NCBI GenBank assembly: GCA_037349315.1
Contig: JBAIAC010000019.1
Coordinates: forward strand, 22,426,001 to 22,490,000
Length of the DNA: 64,000 nt
Reading direction: 5' to 3'
Origin: Chelydra serpentina
Lineage: Eukaryota > Chordata > Testudines > Chelydridae
In this document: positions 15,851 to 28,893 of the stretch, piece by piece
Layout of the letters: the number at the start of each line of letters is the position of its first letter
How positions within the stretch are numbered: the first letter of the stretch is position 1
Position numbers and translations under genes: made by a program
The notes under the pieces: model-generated
Databases searched by the model: none
What the model was told of the DNA's origin: nothing
Seen by the model: the letters and a program-made list of their open reading frames with translations, nothing else

Positions 15851-17689
15851 GTTACAGATTGGAATGCATTTGATGGAGTCCTACTGATTTTGGGCTTCTT
15901 TGCATGCATACATGTCATTGACTACATTTCAGATTTGTGAGACCTGAATATAACAAATAAGATTTTTAAAAAGTGGAATTGTTTATCCTTTCTGTATTAT
16001 AATTCAAAATTGTGGAGGAATCAGTTGGTCACAACAACACATAAAGATGGCAGAATGTTGTTTAAATGTCTTATTCTGCTCTGTCTTTTGCTTTTGTTTC
16101 CTTATCCCACTGAAGCAGTGGCCTGGACTGAGTTCCAGTAGCTGCAAAGCAAATAAACCCTTTAAAACATGTATTTATTACTTTGTATTTTTACTGCACC
16201 CTATACCAGATCTGTAACTATTGTCATGGTGCATTATACCATGCTGGGCATGGTGATGAAAAAGACAGATATCTTTGACCCAGACTATAGCATAGGCTGT
16301 GTTTTGATGCAGCTAGTGAGTTTTGGCACAGACAAATTTCATTACTCAAGTATATTAAGAAACTTCTCCCCCTAAAAAAGCAAATGACTACCTCCTAGCC
16401 AATTCTGGCAGTTCCTTCTGAATCCTTGTTCTTCAGTTTGCTGTTACTCAGTGGATAATACCATTCTCACCTCCTTCCATTTCTAAAGTACTGTGCTCTT
16501 CTGGTTTTCCTTTGCCTTTCTTATCACACCTAAAAAACTTCTATAGAACAGCTTTGTCTGTCTGTCTGTCTTTGAGAGTAGTCTATGCTCCCATGTTTTC
16601 ACTACTTTAGACTAGACACTCAAATCTACTCTTAACCTCGTGTCCAGCCCCACACCAAGGTGTAGAAGTCCAGACAGGAATCAACCAGAGAATGAACTAG
16701 TGCCTGGGTTGAAGGTAGGGAGAGGAAGAGGAAAACTTTGGGAATGTTGTACAGAAAGTGAGGGGAGAAAAAGGGTGGAACTGAAGTGAACACAAAGATT
16801 GCGAGTTTGGGAGAGATGAAAGACGGTAGTGAGGTCAGTGGTGATAGAGAAGGGAGGGTGGAGGAAAAGGACGTGGTTACCTGTCTGACATCTTCTCTTG
16901 GATACCTCATTACAACCTTCAACACAATGTGGTTAGATCCAAGCTTATCTTGTATGGGAACTTGCACTGCGCCTGGCCATGCTGGACCTATTGTGTGGAT
17001 AATTAAGGATTCTAGGCCCCAGGGCTCTCACTCTGATACACAAGCAACAAAAATCACTTTAAAATTCCCATACAAATCCTCATGTGCATTTCTGATGAAC
17101 ACCATGGCAACAATTGCATCCAGATCCATTTCAACTCAGATGCTTTATGACTCGCATCATAATTCTCAAACACTTGCACTCCATAGCATAACACCCTTCT
17201 TTCCCATTCCAATATACCGTAGTCATTCTCTTGTTACAGTGCTATTTTTTTAATAATGTATTTTCTAGCCTCTGTGTGTGTGTGTATGCTTTGCACTTGT
17301 TACCAAACACAGCAGGGGAAATTGTCATGTTCGGTGGGTGCAATCCAGACCAGCGAGAGGCTGTGTCACCGTCTGCCCCACAAACTTAGTTGCCTCACAA
17401 TGCTTTGCTATTGTAGCTGCCAACTAGGGCTGCTCACAAACAACCTAACAACATGCAGGCCACACCCTGAATGTGTGTGTACAGCTACAGCCCTGGTCCA
17501 GCAACTCCAACCTCAGCAGCCTGTCAGCAACACTCTAGTCAAACTCTGTCCTTTGCCAGCCTGGATTACTACTTGCAGGGTGATCCCAAAACACTCCCAG
17601 TCCCAGATTTTTCCAAAAACATGTTCTGCACTGTCCAGACCTTTCCTGGACAGGCTAGATATTAAAGTTCTGGTGCCCATGCTAAAGGG

Positions 17690-18480
17690 TCAATATTCAA
17701 CAGTTTTCTACTTTATTTGCTAACTGGATTAGTTTAGATTAAAAATAAAACAAATGTATTTAACTACAAAGAAAAGTTTTAAGTGAGTACAAGTATAAGG
17801 TATTAAAGTTAGAAGTGGTTATAAAAAATAAAGATAAAACGCCTCCTACTAGCTGAAACTTAACAAGCTAGACTTGATTTAAGGTAAAATCTTTACTACA
17901 TGTTCCCAGCAACAGGGGTAATCAAATTCTCATGTCAGGATCAGTCAGTCCCAAAGTCCAAAGGCTGGTTCCATTGTCATCTTATGTGAAAAGAGAGAGA
18001 TAGCTTAGGATGTTTTTGCCCCTCATTTTTATAGTCCAGTCACCCTTTTTGAAATTCATTTTCCTGAGGATTACCCCCTAGATAAAGTTCATTCCAGCTG
18101 TGAGAAAAGAAATATGAAGTCTCTTGGTGAAAGAGGTTCTGTGTTTGCTAAGATGCAGATAGATCTGTTCATGCCCCACTTCATTGCCAAAGAATGGCCA
18201 TTTGACCGGTGATTGCCAATCTGCTTTGACGACACCTGGCTAGAGGCATCATCTTGTCATTTGTTTACCCCCTCCCCAGACTTGTCTGCTAAACACACTG
18301 TAGTCATAATTTCAGTTTATGTTCATAACTCTTAATATGCATCTCATACATAGTTTACACAAGATGATTGATCAGTGTGGTATTAATTTTTAAATGATAC
18401 CTGACAAGGTATATTTTGCACAGAGATTATTACAATAATTGTAGAGTATGAATACAGGGTGCTTTTGATCACAAGAATAT
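17690..18480. repeat. Dispersed ERV-like repeat, copy 2
   Basis: Second copy of the repeat at 1-660, in the same orientation. It begins near TGGATTAGTTTAG, contains TTTATAGTCCAGTCACCC and GCCAAAGAATGG, and ends around GATCAGTGTGGTATTAATTT and GGTATATTTTGCACAG. No ORF and no clear target duplication was found. Sequence upstream (17260-17690) may be part of the same element. Confidence 0.55.
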
Positions 18481-18955
18481 CATCAGTAATTCTGCTTTGT
18501 CCTCCTAAATCTCTTGGGTTTTCATTGACTTTTTATTTTAATGAAAACAAATTAGGATTCTCAGTTTAGGCCCAAAGTGCATGCTGTTTAAGAAAAATTA
18601 TTAGATGAGGGTTCTTCTAAAGAAATACTTCACGTTTTCCACCCCATCTCCCCCAGGATCATGTCATTTGTCATGAATGTGACTAATTTTGTAGCCACGT
18701 GGGTGGAAAATAAAAGCTCATTCTAGACATCATAAATGTTCATCACTACTCTTGAGGGGCAACTGCTTTCAGTAGGGTTCAAGAAGTTGTTGTCTGAAAT
18801 TTATACTTCTGAGTAGACTGTTATGTGGAGCTTCCATGCTTATTGACTAGTCACAGACCAACTATGATAAAATGAAATAACATATATTGGCAGATTTTTA
18901 AAATCTCTACAAATGAGTGTTAAACAAAACCATGAAAAGTATTATTTCATTATAG

Positions 18956-19080
18956 ATATGAATGAACACAGCTCTAGAAGCCACAGTATCTTCCTGATTA
19001 ATATTAAACAAGAGAATGTAGAAACTGAAAAGAAACTCAGTGGAAAGCTTTATCTGGTGGACTTGGCTGGAAGTGAGAAG
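18956..19080 (+). CDS. KIF5C: KIF5C exon 8: switch I and switch II
   Basis: 125 bp, from the last two bases of N197 to K238, donor GTAAGG. It holds switch I (NEHSSRSHS, residues about 199-207, with R204) and switch II (DLAGSEK, residues 232-238). These sense the gamma phosphate of ATP and couple hydrolysis to neck-linker docking. E237, a residue altered in human KIF5C cortical malformation disease, is unchanged here. The middle stretch [16 protein letters not shown] is diagnostic for KIF5C. Confidence 0.97.
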
Positions 19081-20866
19081 GTAAGGAGTACATTTTTATC
19101 AGTAATTTTTATCAGGCTTAGAAGTACTATAATATTCCTAAATTGAGTGTTTTTTGGTGCAACTTAAATCTATGGATGTAGCTTATGCAACTTCTGGAAC
19201 TAAATGTATAATTTTTATAATAATAATTATTTATTATTAAAAGTCTAGTATATAGATAAGAATATTGGCTCAAATGTAATCGGTGACATGTTTGGAGTTC
19301 AAGGTGGGGAAAAGCAACAGGTCAGTAGTACTAACTGAATGAAATGCAAAACACAGCGTCTGTAGTTGGTCTTTAATTTGTAATGGACTGAATTGCAACA
19401 ACATAATTTTAATATAACTTGACACATTCTGTATCGGAGCATGTATCTTCATGTTCGCTGTAATGGAAGGCCGGGATTGTTCACTAGCATCTAGAGAAAG
19501 CTGTTATGGGCATGAGTATAGACTTTCCACCAGTTTTTGTTTGGGGGCGGGGAGGGTCATGTAACCTTTCTGTAAGATGTTAGATTGGGCCATTACTGTA
19601 GTTTTAATTCAGACATATCCCATTTCCAGTGCTTCAGTTTTTTAGCATATTAGGGTGTTGAGACATTAGTACTTAATACAGTTGGTATAGCTGAAGGCTA
19701 CATGTATGTTGTTGAGTCTCTCCATGATAATTTTCATAACACTAATGGCATAGGCTATTTTTGCTTTCATTTGGATACAGAAAAATGTTATGCAGAATGA
19801 AATTTGTATCTGTTTACTCAGAAGAATGAGCCCAAACAGAATTACAATGGAACAAATCTCCATTTTGTTGCCCAGAATTGATCTGAACATCAAAGAAAAT
19901 GTTCTTAACATGCAGTTGAACAGAATGTCTGGCTGTAAATAAATAGTAATAAAAAATTCCTTGGTTAGAAGGATAACGTCAGATCTAATTTAGGACTCTG
20001 TTACATTTCTCCATTCTCTCCACCCACACGCTTTGCACTCAAGTATTTGAGAAATAATCAAACTTAAATAGTATAGATGGCTCTTCCATAATGGTAATAT
20101 ACTTTATTTTTCTCTCTTTAGAGACAAATGGGTAAAATAAAATGTTGTGTTGCAGTATATTGCATGGCTGGTGAAATAGCCTTCTTCATATATAGGTTGA
20201 TAATTCCATTGGAGATTGCCTTTACATTGTGGCAGCAAAAAGCACTTAAAGAAATGTATGCATGAATGTATTTTATGTCCATTAGAGAATTCAGAATATT
20301 GTGTTTGGAAAGTGAGTTCCCAGTTAGCTTCCCTTCATATTTAAATTTACAGATTTGTGATTTGTTAAATTGGTTTGGGGGCATTCAGAAGAAAACCTGA
20401 AATTATGCAGCCTCTGAGTAGGCTAGCCTGTTCATTGATGGGAAATTTTTTCACTTTTCCGTGAGCTAGCATCCATTTCCCATGGCTAGATGCAGAAGTA
20501 ATATCATGCATATATTGTACCTTCAGCAGTACAATTAAAAAGAAATATATGGCCTGATCCTACCCTTAAAATTCCCATTGAACTCAGTGGTTCCTTTGAC
20601 CAAGTAAGGACCCACCCCTAGACTATGTTCCTACTTTGAGCTAATAAGAAGAGAACCAAGAGAAAGATGGAAAATGCCATTAAATAGACTTTTTCTAAGA
20701 TGCTTTAAAAGTATTAGATACATTTTTAAATAACTTCTTTAGTTTGAGGGTAACATTTTTTCTCTTCCAGGTTCTGTAACTTTTCCATTGTCTCTTCCTG
20801 TATCGTAACATTATTTGCACAAGCTCTCATTGACAGTTTAGTCTGACTATTTCTGCTATCTGGTAG
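19081..20866 (+). other. KIF5C: KIF5C intron 8
   Basis: 1.8 kb of AT-rich sequence. No repeat family, RNA gene or meaningful ORF recognised. Confidence 0.75.
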
Positions 20867-20971
20867 GTCAGCAAAACTGGAGCAGAGGGCTCTGTTCTTG
20901 ACGAAGCTAAAAATATCAATAAGTCTTTGTCTGCTCTGGGCAATGTGATCTCAGCCTTGGCAGAGGGAACT
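20867..20971 (+). CDS. KIF5C: KIF5C exon 9: loop 11 and helix alpha-4 (residues 239-273)
   Basis: 105 bp, 35 codons, phase 0; donor GTAAGT. It encodes [20 protein letters not shown] and [15 protein letters not shown], the microtubule-facing loop 11 and the relay helix. Residue 247 (TCT, 20891-20893) reads S where I recall A in the mammalian KIF5A/B/C proteins. Confidence 0.96.
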
Positions 20972-21359
20972 GTAAGTAATCCTTTTTACTTTTTGTGCTA
21001 CTAAATAATAATTAATAATAAAAAAGCTCTATTTGTCAGTCAGCTTTCTTTACCATGGATATATTAAATAAGCTGACATCTCCACTTAGAAAGAAGAAAG
21101 GGGAATATTAGCTTTGAACTGTAAACTAATGTAACACTGTCCTTTTCTATTTAATCTAGAAAGTATAATGAAAACTAACTCCTAATGACTACCAGTTGAA
21201 CTATTAGCAGGCGCAACACATCTTAATAGAATTAAAACAAGTATACCTATGTCACATGTTGCAAACTCAGTAAAGTCTAAATTGTTAGTACCTCATGCTC
21301 TTTCTAATGTGCCTATTAAAAATATTGTTTGAAGAGTAATTTATCTGTCTTTCAATTAG
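20972..21359 (+). other. KIF5C: KIF5C intron 9
   Basis: A short 388-bp intron, AT-rich, with nothing recognisable beyond its splice sites. Confidence 0.8.
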
Positions 21360-21509
<150 letters not shown>

Positions 21510-23802
21510 TGAGTCCCAGCATTGACCTGGACGTTGTTTCTTCTTTCTGCCCTGGCAGCATGTTCTGAACCAGCTGAACTGCAGTGTGTTTAGAAGAGAA
21601 CTATGTTAGGTGGACATTGGTTTTTAAATGGAGGCTGCAGTTTCTGTTAAACTGCAGTTAAAAAAATTTAGTTTGTCCTGAAGGACGCTACAGAAATATA
21701 CATGGTATTGTTGTTCCTTGGATTATAAGAAAAAATACATGTTATGACGGCAGGAAACTACACTGGTCAAGAGTTCAAAGCCACTTCTTGTCACTGGAAG
21801 GACTAAGCACAGTAGCATCACTTTAAAGTGTTGTGGATATGGCAACAGCACTGTTTTTCATCCCCGAGCTAACCCAGTAGCCAACTTCTGGTTTTGGTTC
21901 ATCTGGGGAGCTTTCATTTGAGGCTGCTTTTAAAGCTTTTAAGGTTTAGTTTTCCCTTGAATGACACCTTGATGTAACTGACGGGACTGCAAAGGAATGT
22001 AATGTCTATTTCAGTAGGTTTATGCATAAATGGTTTCTTGCCACTTTTAAAGATCTCTGGAGATGAAGGCAAGGATGAAGCAAAAAGGGTAGAAATGGTC
22101 AGAATGAAAATCTTTGTCACACAGTGGTCCACAAGAAACAGTTCTATGAAGTCCATGGTGGGAGTTTGTAAAAAAATATGCCAGACTCATTGAATAATTA
22201 GTGTTTTTATTATAATCTGTGGAGTCTCTGATACTTTTGGAAATGACTCGCTTTGTGTAGTTTATGATTGATAAACAAAACAATGTGATAATTGCTCTTT
22301 GTAATGTAATTTACTTAACCATTTGTATAATATATTTGAATCTCATTTAGCTGTCAGAAATTGGGTTATGTTTCCTGAGGTGCACAATTTGCAACAAAAC
22401 CCACCGTTCTGAAGGAGCATTTTACATGGGATGGTATAAGAATGTGGAAAGTTTTACCTGGCAACCCTTTATTCATTATGGCCCCATTCCAGCTTCTGTT
22501 AAAGTTAATAGGAGTTTTACCATTGACCTCAGTGGGAGAAGGATGGGACCTGTGTTTCTTAATCGGTGCCTGATGGTGATGCTTTCCTTGCATATAGACA
22601 GAAAGGGGCATAAAGAATGCAATATGTCGGGGTGTGGGGGCAGGTGAGGGGGCAAAGGAGGAGGTGAAAAGGCTCAACTGCATGCACCCCTCTATGCATT
22701 TGGAGCTTTGCTGTGTGGGGCAGTTAGTGGGTGGAGCCAGAGGTGACCGTGAATAGAGCCATTCTTCACCACTCTCCCCTTATGGACATTCTGATGCTGC
22801 TCCAGAATTAACTTGCCCTTGGCACCTGCTAGGACCCGGCCAGGGCAGGTAGGACCCAGACGTGGTAAAACAGACATGAGCTATGGGAAGCATGACTGAC
22901 TTCCTGTGAGTTCTGCTGCAATTGGAGAAGGGTCTTTGTCCCCTTCCCGCTCTGTGGCACCATAAACTGCTCACTTTGAATAGGAGCATGCAAAAGAACT
23001 CCCCAGGGAGAATTTTATGGGGGTTTTCGTTCTGGGTTTTTAGTGGGAGTGGAACATCTGGCCCATTGTAGTTATGACAAAATTATAATTCAAAAACCAC
23101 TATAAAATGGAGAAATAGTCATTTCTATGCTTAGACTGAGAGATTATTATTAAAGTTTTCTTGTTCATTAATTTTGTTTTCATTTGAATGTATATCATCA
23201 TGCAAAAATAAATTGCATTTCTTGGAGGCATTTGCTCCTTATTGATATGTGATAACTGAGTAGTGAAACTGAGTGAGTAAATACAAATATTAGGATGCAA
23301 TATTAATAATTATAAAAACATTGCTATGTATGGATCAATGGTTGTGGTTTATTGGCTTGCATACTGCTCACTGTTAGAGGTTGGGAAGGGGGAATTACTG
23401 TTAAACAGTATAATGGGGTCACATTGCTGTCATCTTCATACCTGTCATTTTTTCACTTTGAATTCAGTTCATTCTGGTGAATGTTTACACCTCCTCCTAA
23501 CATAACAAAATAAATAGTCCCTATTGTGCCAACTCCATCTGTCGGAATAAATTGCTTGTCCCTGGTTCTTTTTGGATAGAGCCTCAATCCAGTGAAGCAG
23601 TTAAATAGATGCTTAACTTTTAAGCATGTGAGTAAATGTTCATTGGATTGGGGCCTAGATGAGGTTAACACTGAACTGCATGTTTGTACAGATAAAGGTC
23701 AGAACATACCAATTTGGACACCATATAATTTTGTAGTTCCGTTTAGGTGACTATAGATTAACATATTTTTAAAGCTGTAAGAACATGAAAGGTACTTTTC
23801 TC

Positions 23803-23935
23803 ATAGACTTTAAGGTCAGAAGGGACCATTATGATCATCTAGTCTGACCTCCTGCACAATGCAGACCACAGAATCTCACCCACCCATGCTCTTCATAAGC
23901 ATGTATTAATCCCCTCTAACATTACTGGAAAGGAT
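23803..23935 (-). repeat. CR1-type LINE tail, antisense
   Basis: CATAGACTTTAAGGTCAGAA followed by GGGACCATTATGATCATCTA is the reverse complement of the usual CR1 or SINE 3' end. A remnant of the 5' neighbouring CR1 sequence follows up to about 23935. Confidence 0.75.
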
Positions 23936-24439
23936 ATGCACATTCACTGTGTGTAGATAGTGCCATATATGTATCAAAACCTCATTTTATACATCCATAG
24001 CGAAGTGCATTGAACATCGGAAGTCCAGTTTCTGTATTTGGATTTTCATCTCTCTGGGATTCAAAAATGGACCTTTTGTTCAATAAGCAAATCAGTTTTT
24101 AGAAACTGTCTGACTCAGCACAGCTTGGCTAACAGGAGCCTTGATTGCTGCTGCATGAATAATAGATGCAGTGCTGTGAATGTTTCACTTACTGTGTCAT
24201 CTGTAAAACTAGAAATAACAAAGTCTCATGCTAAAAATGCTAAGTATTTGTCTAGGGGGGAAAGCAATTTTATCTCAAAATATGTTTTATTTTTTATCAT
24301 GTATGTTTCTTATTTAGGGCTAGGATGCCAGCCCAGCTGTGGGTGTTGGGAGACTAGATGGATACTCCATTGTTATAATCAGTGGTGCTATAGCTGTGTT
24401 GATCCCAGGATTTTTTTCATCTTCCCCTTCCTCCCCCCC

Positions 24440-24653
24440 AGTGACTGGAGAGAGCTCTCTCATCAACATAATTAGACCACCTCCAACGAGTGGCAGCAGC
24501 TAGGTCAGCGAGAGAAGCTCTCCTGCCAACATAGCGCTGTGCACACTACCGCTTATGTGGGCAAAACTTTTATGTCACTCAGGGGGTTGGTTTTTTCACA
24601 CCCCTGAGTGACAAAAGTTTTGCCCACATAAGTGGTAGTGTAGACATGGCCCT
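24440..24653 (-). mobile_element. MITE remnant with a long internal hairpin
   Basis: On the minus strand the end reads GGGCCATGTCTACACTACCA, a MITE-type terminus shared in style with the other small DNA transposons here. Next to it, 24543-24585 and 24601-24641 are inverted arms of about 41 bp (GCTTATGTGGGCAAAACTTT against its complement) around a short T-rich loop. The body contains CTCTCCTGCCAACATAGCGC. The far end seems truncated near 24440. Confidence 0.65.
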
Positions 24654-25330
24654 TGTCTCTCTTGATACACTATGGCAGCTAGCCACCTCAATCATACGTA
24701 ACTGTACTAAAACAGGAGCTATAGTGCCCCTAATGCAGAGCAGTTCACTGTGAACAATAAGATAACACAATACAGCAGGAAGCGTCAGATTTGTAAGATC
24801 AACTGAGCAAAAGGAGCTGTACCCTGCATGTGGTGCTATTCTCTAAGACTTTTCTAGAAAGAAAATGCATGTTAATCTTTACAGTGAACATTTTCTATAC
24901 CTGTCCTTCAGCCACCAAGGAAACCAGAAAGAGAACACTTTTTTTGGTTTTGCATCTTTTTCCTCCAGTAGGGGTCTTTGCAGATTAGGCTATGGATAAG
25001 ATTTTAAATATTAAGGGAAAGTTGCTGAATATTTTATGGCTTATGGATGATCATAATTTTCATGTTTTTCCTTCTGACCCTGGTTAGATCCTTGATGAAG
25101 CCACATTTTCCCACTTTTAAAACTTTTTGCATTAAGTGGTTACGTTTTCCAGGATTAAAGGTCATCTACTTAGCTCCATTTTACAATATTGAGTCAGATA
25201 CATGTACTTCATTGTTAGTCACATGACTGTTTCTCCTCCCCAAAACTTTGAAGTCTTTTACCACTGTTGTTTTAAATAAAGTAGTCTTCACTGTGTACTG
25301 AAGAATCATAAAATTGTATTTTGCAATTTT

Positions 25331-25475
25331 GTTGTAGCCATGTTGGTCCCAAGATATGAGTGACTGGGTGGGTGAGGTCCTATCTTTTATTAGATCAACT
25401 TCCTGTGGGTGAAAAAGAAAAGCTGTGAAGTCTTTCACTCGCAGAACTTGATCCTATAAAAGATACTATCTCACC
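25331..25475 (-). mobile_element. Second PLE-like tail family, inverted dimer
   Basis: Minus strand wording GGACCAACATGGCTACAAC resembles the end of another tail repeat common in turtles, comparable in layout to the ACACGGCTAC tail. Arms 25371-25414 and 25433-25475 are imperfect inverted repeats (TATCTTTTATTAGATCAACT against its complement) with an 18-bp loop. Assigning it to Penelope-like elements is inference from this shared layout. Confidence 0.45.
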
Positions 25476-26884
25476 ACATTGTGTCTTCCATAAAATTGTA
25501 TTGACAGTATGACACTAGTAATGGGTGAAGAAAAATCCATAGGAATGTTGGACATTTGAAACAGGCTTGAAAGAATAACAAGACAGTGCTCAGAGACAGC
25601 CCTGGAGTATTCATAGGGGTACCATAGTAAAAATGGCAGAGGATAGTTCACTGTCCAAAGATGCAAGTATTAAAACTACTGCATCCAACGTGCAGTAAAA
25701 ATTGCAGTGAGAATGATTGATTGTGTAGTGGCTGCGATGTGGAGGAGCAGTGGGAGAGACGGAGGTTGCTGACATAATGTGAAATAGAGTTTCAGGGTTT
25801 TTTGTTGTCAACCATGTTTTTAGAATCACTTAATGGAGCCTTGAAGAAAGTTTGTTAAAAGAATTACGATAATCAGGCTTTTCAGCTAATAATTAGCCTG
25901 TGTCTCTGGGCTAGTCATTGGAAGTAATCTATTTAGAAAAATAGTTTCTTTATCAGCTTTTCTGCATATGTGCTTTACACACTGCATTTTTTTATTGTTA
26001 AATTGCTTGTCCTAGGTCTACTTAGTATTCCCTTGCTTGAAGTTTGTTTAACTTGATAGTGCTGCCTTCACTCTGGTTGGCTCAATAGTTGAGCAATCCA
26101 AGGGCAGTCAACACTGTAGCTTTCCTAACTAGAGCTGGTGATATTTGTGTGGCGAATAGTAAATTCACTGAAAATTGCATTTTTTTTTCATGTCACTGAA
26201 ACTATTTGCTAATTTGAGTTGAATTTAATAAATAATTTCAGCTAAAAAAAATTGGGGGAATTTTTAAAAGTCTAAACTGCTTGTTTTGACAATTTTGAAA
26301 TGAAATGTTTTGACCTTTCATTTCAAAATGGCTTTTTGTTTCTAAATTTCAATTAAAAAAAAAAAGTTTAAAAAAAACCACCTGAAAATGATCCAAAATA
26401 AAACAAAAAAACTGACATTTGTATATGGTTGAACAAAATATTTTGTTTGAACCAAAACAATGTTTTCCCCTTCTGGTGAGGAAAAAGCTAAAAATTCAAT
26501 TTTAGGTTCAAATCAATTTTTTTATTTTTCACTTTGGCCCCCAAACTGGAAAATCAGTTATTCGCTCAGTTCTATTCCCAACTCATTTTATTTGTAGAAA
26601 ACATATATTCAAAAGCAGATGCCCTGCTAATTGTCCTGCATGTTTTGAGTGGTGGGTTGTGTGGGGATTTGTTGCGCAAAACTGCAATCACTGCTGGGAT
26701 AAAATAATTGCAACTGAATCAACTTCATTCATTGTTACTGTTGATATATGTATTAGGGTTTAGCTTACTTCCTACTCTAGCAGTATAATAAGGCTTGTGG
26801 TTTTGTTTATAATTGTGTATGCTTTTGTAAGGTACACAAAGGCCTTTGCATATTGAGTACCAACAATTTAAACATTATTAGTAT

Positions 26885-27275
26885 TATTGGCCTGTATTTC
26901 TCTTGGAGCACATCAGGCAGGATCTCTCAAGTTCAGCAGTTTTGGCCCTGGTCAGTATCTGGGTGGGAGACACCCTAGGAAAGGCCAGCATTCTTCATGC
27001 AGTTGTGCTGTGATTTTAGTAGGCAGTACTCTTAGTCAGTTCTCAGACAGTGCCACATTATGGCTTTAGGGAGCAGCATGCCACTGAAGGAGCCATCTTT
27101 AGAGGGGAATTAAAGTTATCCATTTTTACTAGCTGTGGTCACTAAAGATTTTTTTCTCTCCTTTTGAGAGAACAGGGTTAGCCATGACATCCCAACCACA
27201 TTACAGTTTGGGTAATGATGTTCTGCCTATTTAAACTCCCTCTGCAAATTCAGCTGGATCTAATATTTTTGTGCT
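26885..27275 (+). repeat. 5S-rRNA-derived SINE remnant
   Basis: CCTGGTCAGTATCTGGGTGG and GAGACACCCTAGGAA follow the 3' half of 5S rRNA (internal control region) in order. A non-rRNA body follows with TGTGGTCACTAAAGATT and TTCTGCCTATTTAAACTCCC, as in ancient 5S-headed SINEs. The 5S part is too diverged to be a functional rRNA gene. Confidence 0.6.
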
Positions 27276-27735
27276 AAAGTGGTATACAGTGTTACTTTAT
27301 ACTGGCCAAGGTGAATCGCAAAATTTACATGAAAATCTGTTCCTGCCTCTACATGCAGAATCCTTCTAACCAAGCTGTGGAAGAGAATTCTTCACAGACA
27401 TGAGTTTTAACTAACTTGAAGAAAATTAAGGCAACACTTTCTGGTGCTGAATGCCTCCCACAGCATGGTGGTTGTGGGTTTTTTTGTTTTTAATTTTAAA
27501 GGGATTTTTTTTTTGAGCTTCTGTACCTCAAAAGTGGATCTGCTTTGTGAGACTTGATCCCTTTACTAATCAGTTGCTACATCTGCTGTATGAAAATTTT
27601 TATATTTAAACTCCAAGGGGCCAAGGTGTTTAAGAGAAGAGTGAACTGTGGCATTGTGCTTTATTTCCTAAAGTGCAGACATTCAGTGTTTTGGTTCTGT
27701 TTTTTTAAATCTGAATCCTTGCTATGTTACACTGA

Positions 27736-27960
<225 letters not shown>

Positions 27961-28144
27961 TGAAACAACATATGTATTTATTTTTAATTCTTTGAATTGT
28001 AAAACAGTCATACAAAAATACACACAAAAATACAAAATTTCCAAATGATGATGCACGATATTGAATTGGTAAAATACACTTCCATGATAAGTGTAATTAT
28101 TCAATCTACTAGGTCCATATATATTACAGAATCAGAAAAAATGG

Positions 28145-28290
28145 AACATTGGGGTACCAAGGTGGCCTAGTGAGTTAGTTCACTAGTCTTACCTCATGAA
28201 GACCGGGTTTGAGTTGTCATAACTAAAAATTAGTTGCATCACCATTAGACTGCAGACTATTGACCTGCTGTATTATTTGCCATAACTAGC
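28145..28290 (+). repeat. Possible ancient tRNA-headed SINE remnant
   Basis: GTGGCCTAGTGAGTTAGTTC resembles a degraded tRNA D-arm/box A. GGGTTTGAGTTGTC about 40 bases later resembles box B at the right spacing. The body is too diverged to assign to a family. Confidence 0.4.
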
Positions 28291-28671
28291 AGTTTTTTTG
28301 CTTCGAGGAATACCAGCACTGGAATAGGAAGTAATAAATCAGGATTGAACTGGAGTGACAGTTGTATAAGGAAGTTTGCACAGTATCTGTCTGCATTGTA
28401 CTAGTCTCAGAACAGTACTAAAGACTCATTTCATGAGTACCTCATTTCACCATAGTGTCTTTGGAGAAACTTTAAAGCCTTTGAGTTTGGGTATGGGATG
28501 TGCATAGCAGCATAATTCATGTACTGCTGTATCTTCTGTCTTTTTTTAATTGCTGTTGCTTACCACTTTGAATCACTGTGCTAAAGCAGAATAATTCTTT
28601 TCAAGATTACCACTCTACAAAGTTGGCCATTTTAATGGCTCCTTAGAATCTTTAGATCACTTTTGCCCTTA

Positions 28672-28893
28672 GGGGGGTATGTCTACACTGTAATTAAAAC
28701 CCATGGCTGGCCCGGACTAGCGGACTAAGGGGCTATTTAATTGAATTGTAGATATTCTGACTCAGACTGGATTCGAGATGAGAGGGTCACAGAGCTCAGC
28801 CTGCAGCTCGAGCCCATATTTCTGTATCTCAATTAAACAACCCCACGAGCCCAAGCCGGCTGGTGGGTGTCTAACTGCAATGTAGACATACCC
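28672..28893 (+). mobile_element. Small MITE with GGTATGTCTACA termini, 222 bp
   Basis: Inverted ends GGTATGTCTACACTGTAATT and, on the other strand, GGGTATGTCTACATTGCAGT. The flanks are TTA (28669-28671) and TTT (28894-28896), an imperfect copy of the 3-bp TWA duplication of PIF/Harbinger elements. No coding capacity. Confidence 0.65.

Noticed and set aside
16786..17723. Two adjacent 155-codon ORFs
   Set aside because: No domain, no conserved motif, no codon bias, and sequence continues into a dispersed repeat.
24038..24475. 145-codon ORF in intron 10
   Set aside because: No recognisable motif; its 3' end runs into the MITE remnant.
26930..27000. Possible 5S rRNA gene
   Set aside because: Only part of 5S is present, diverged, and it is joined to a SINE body.
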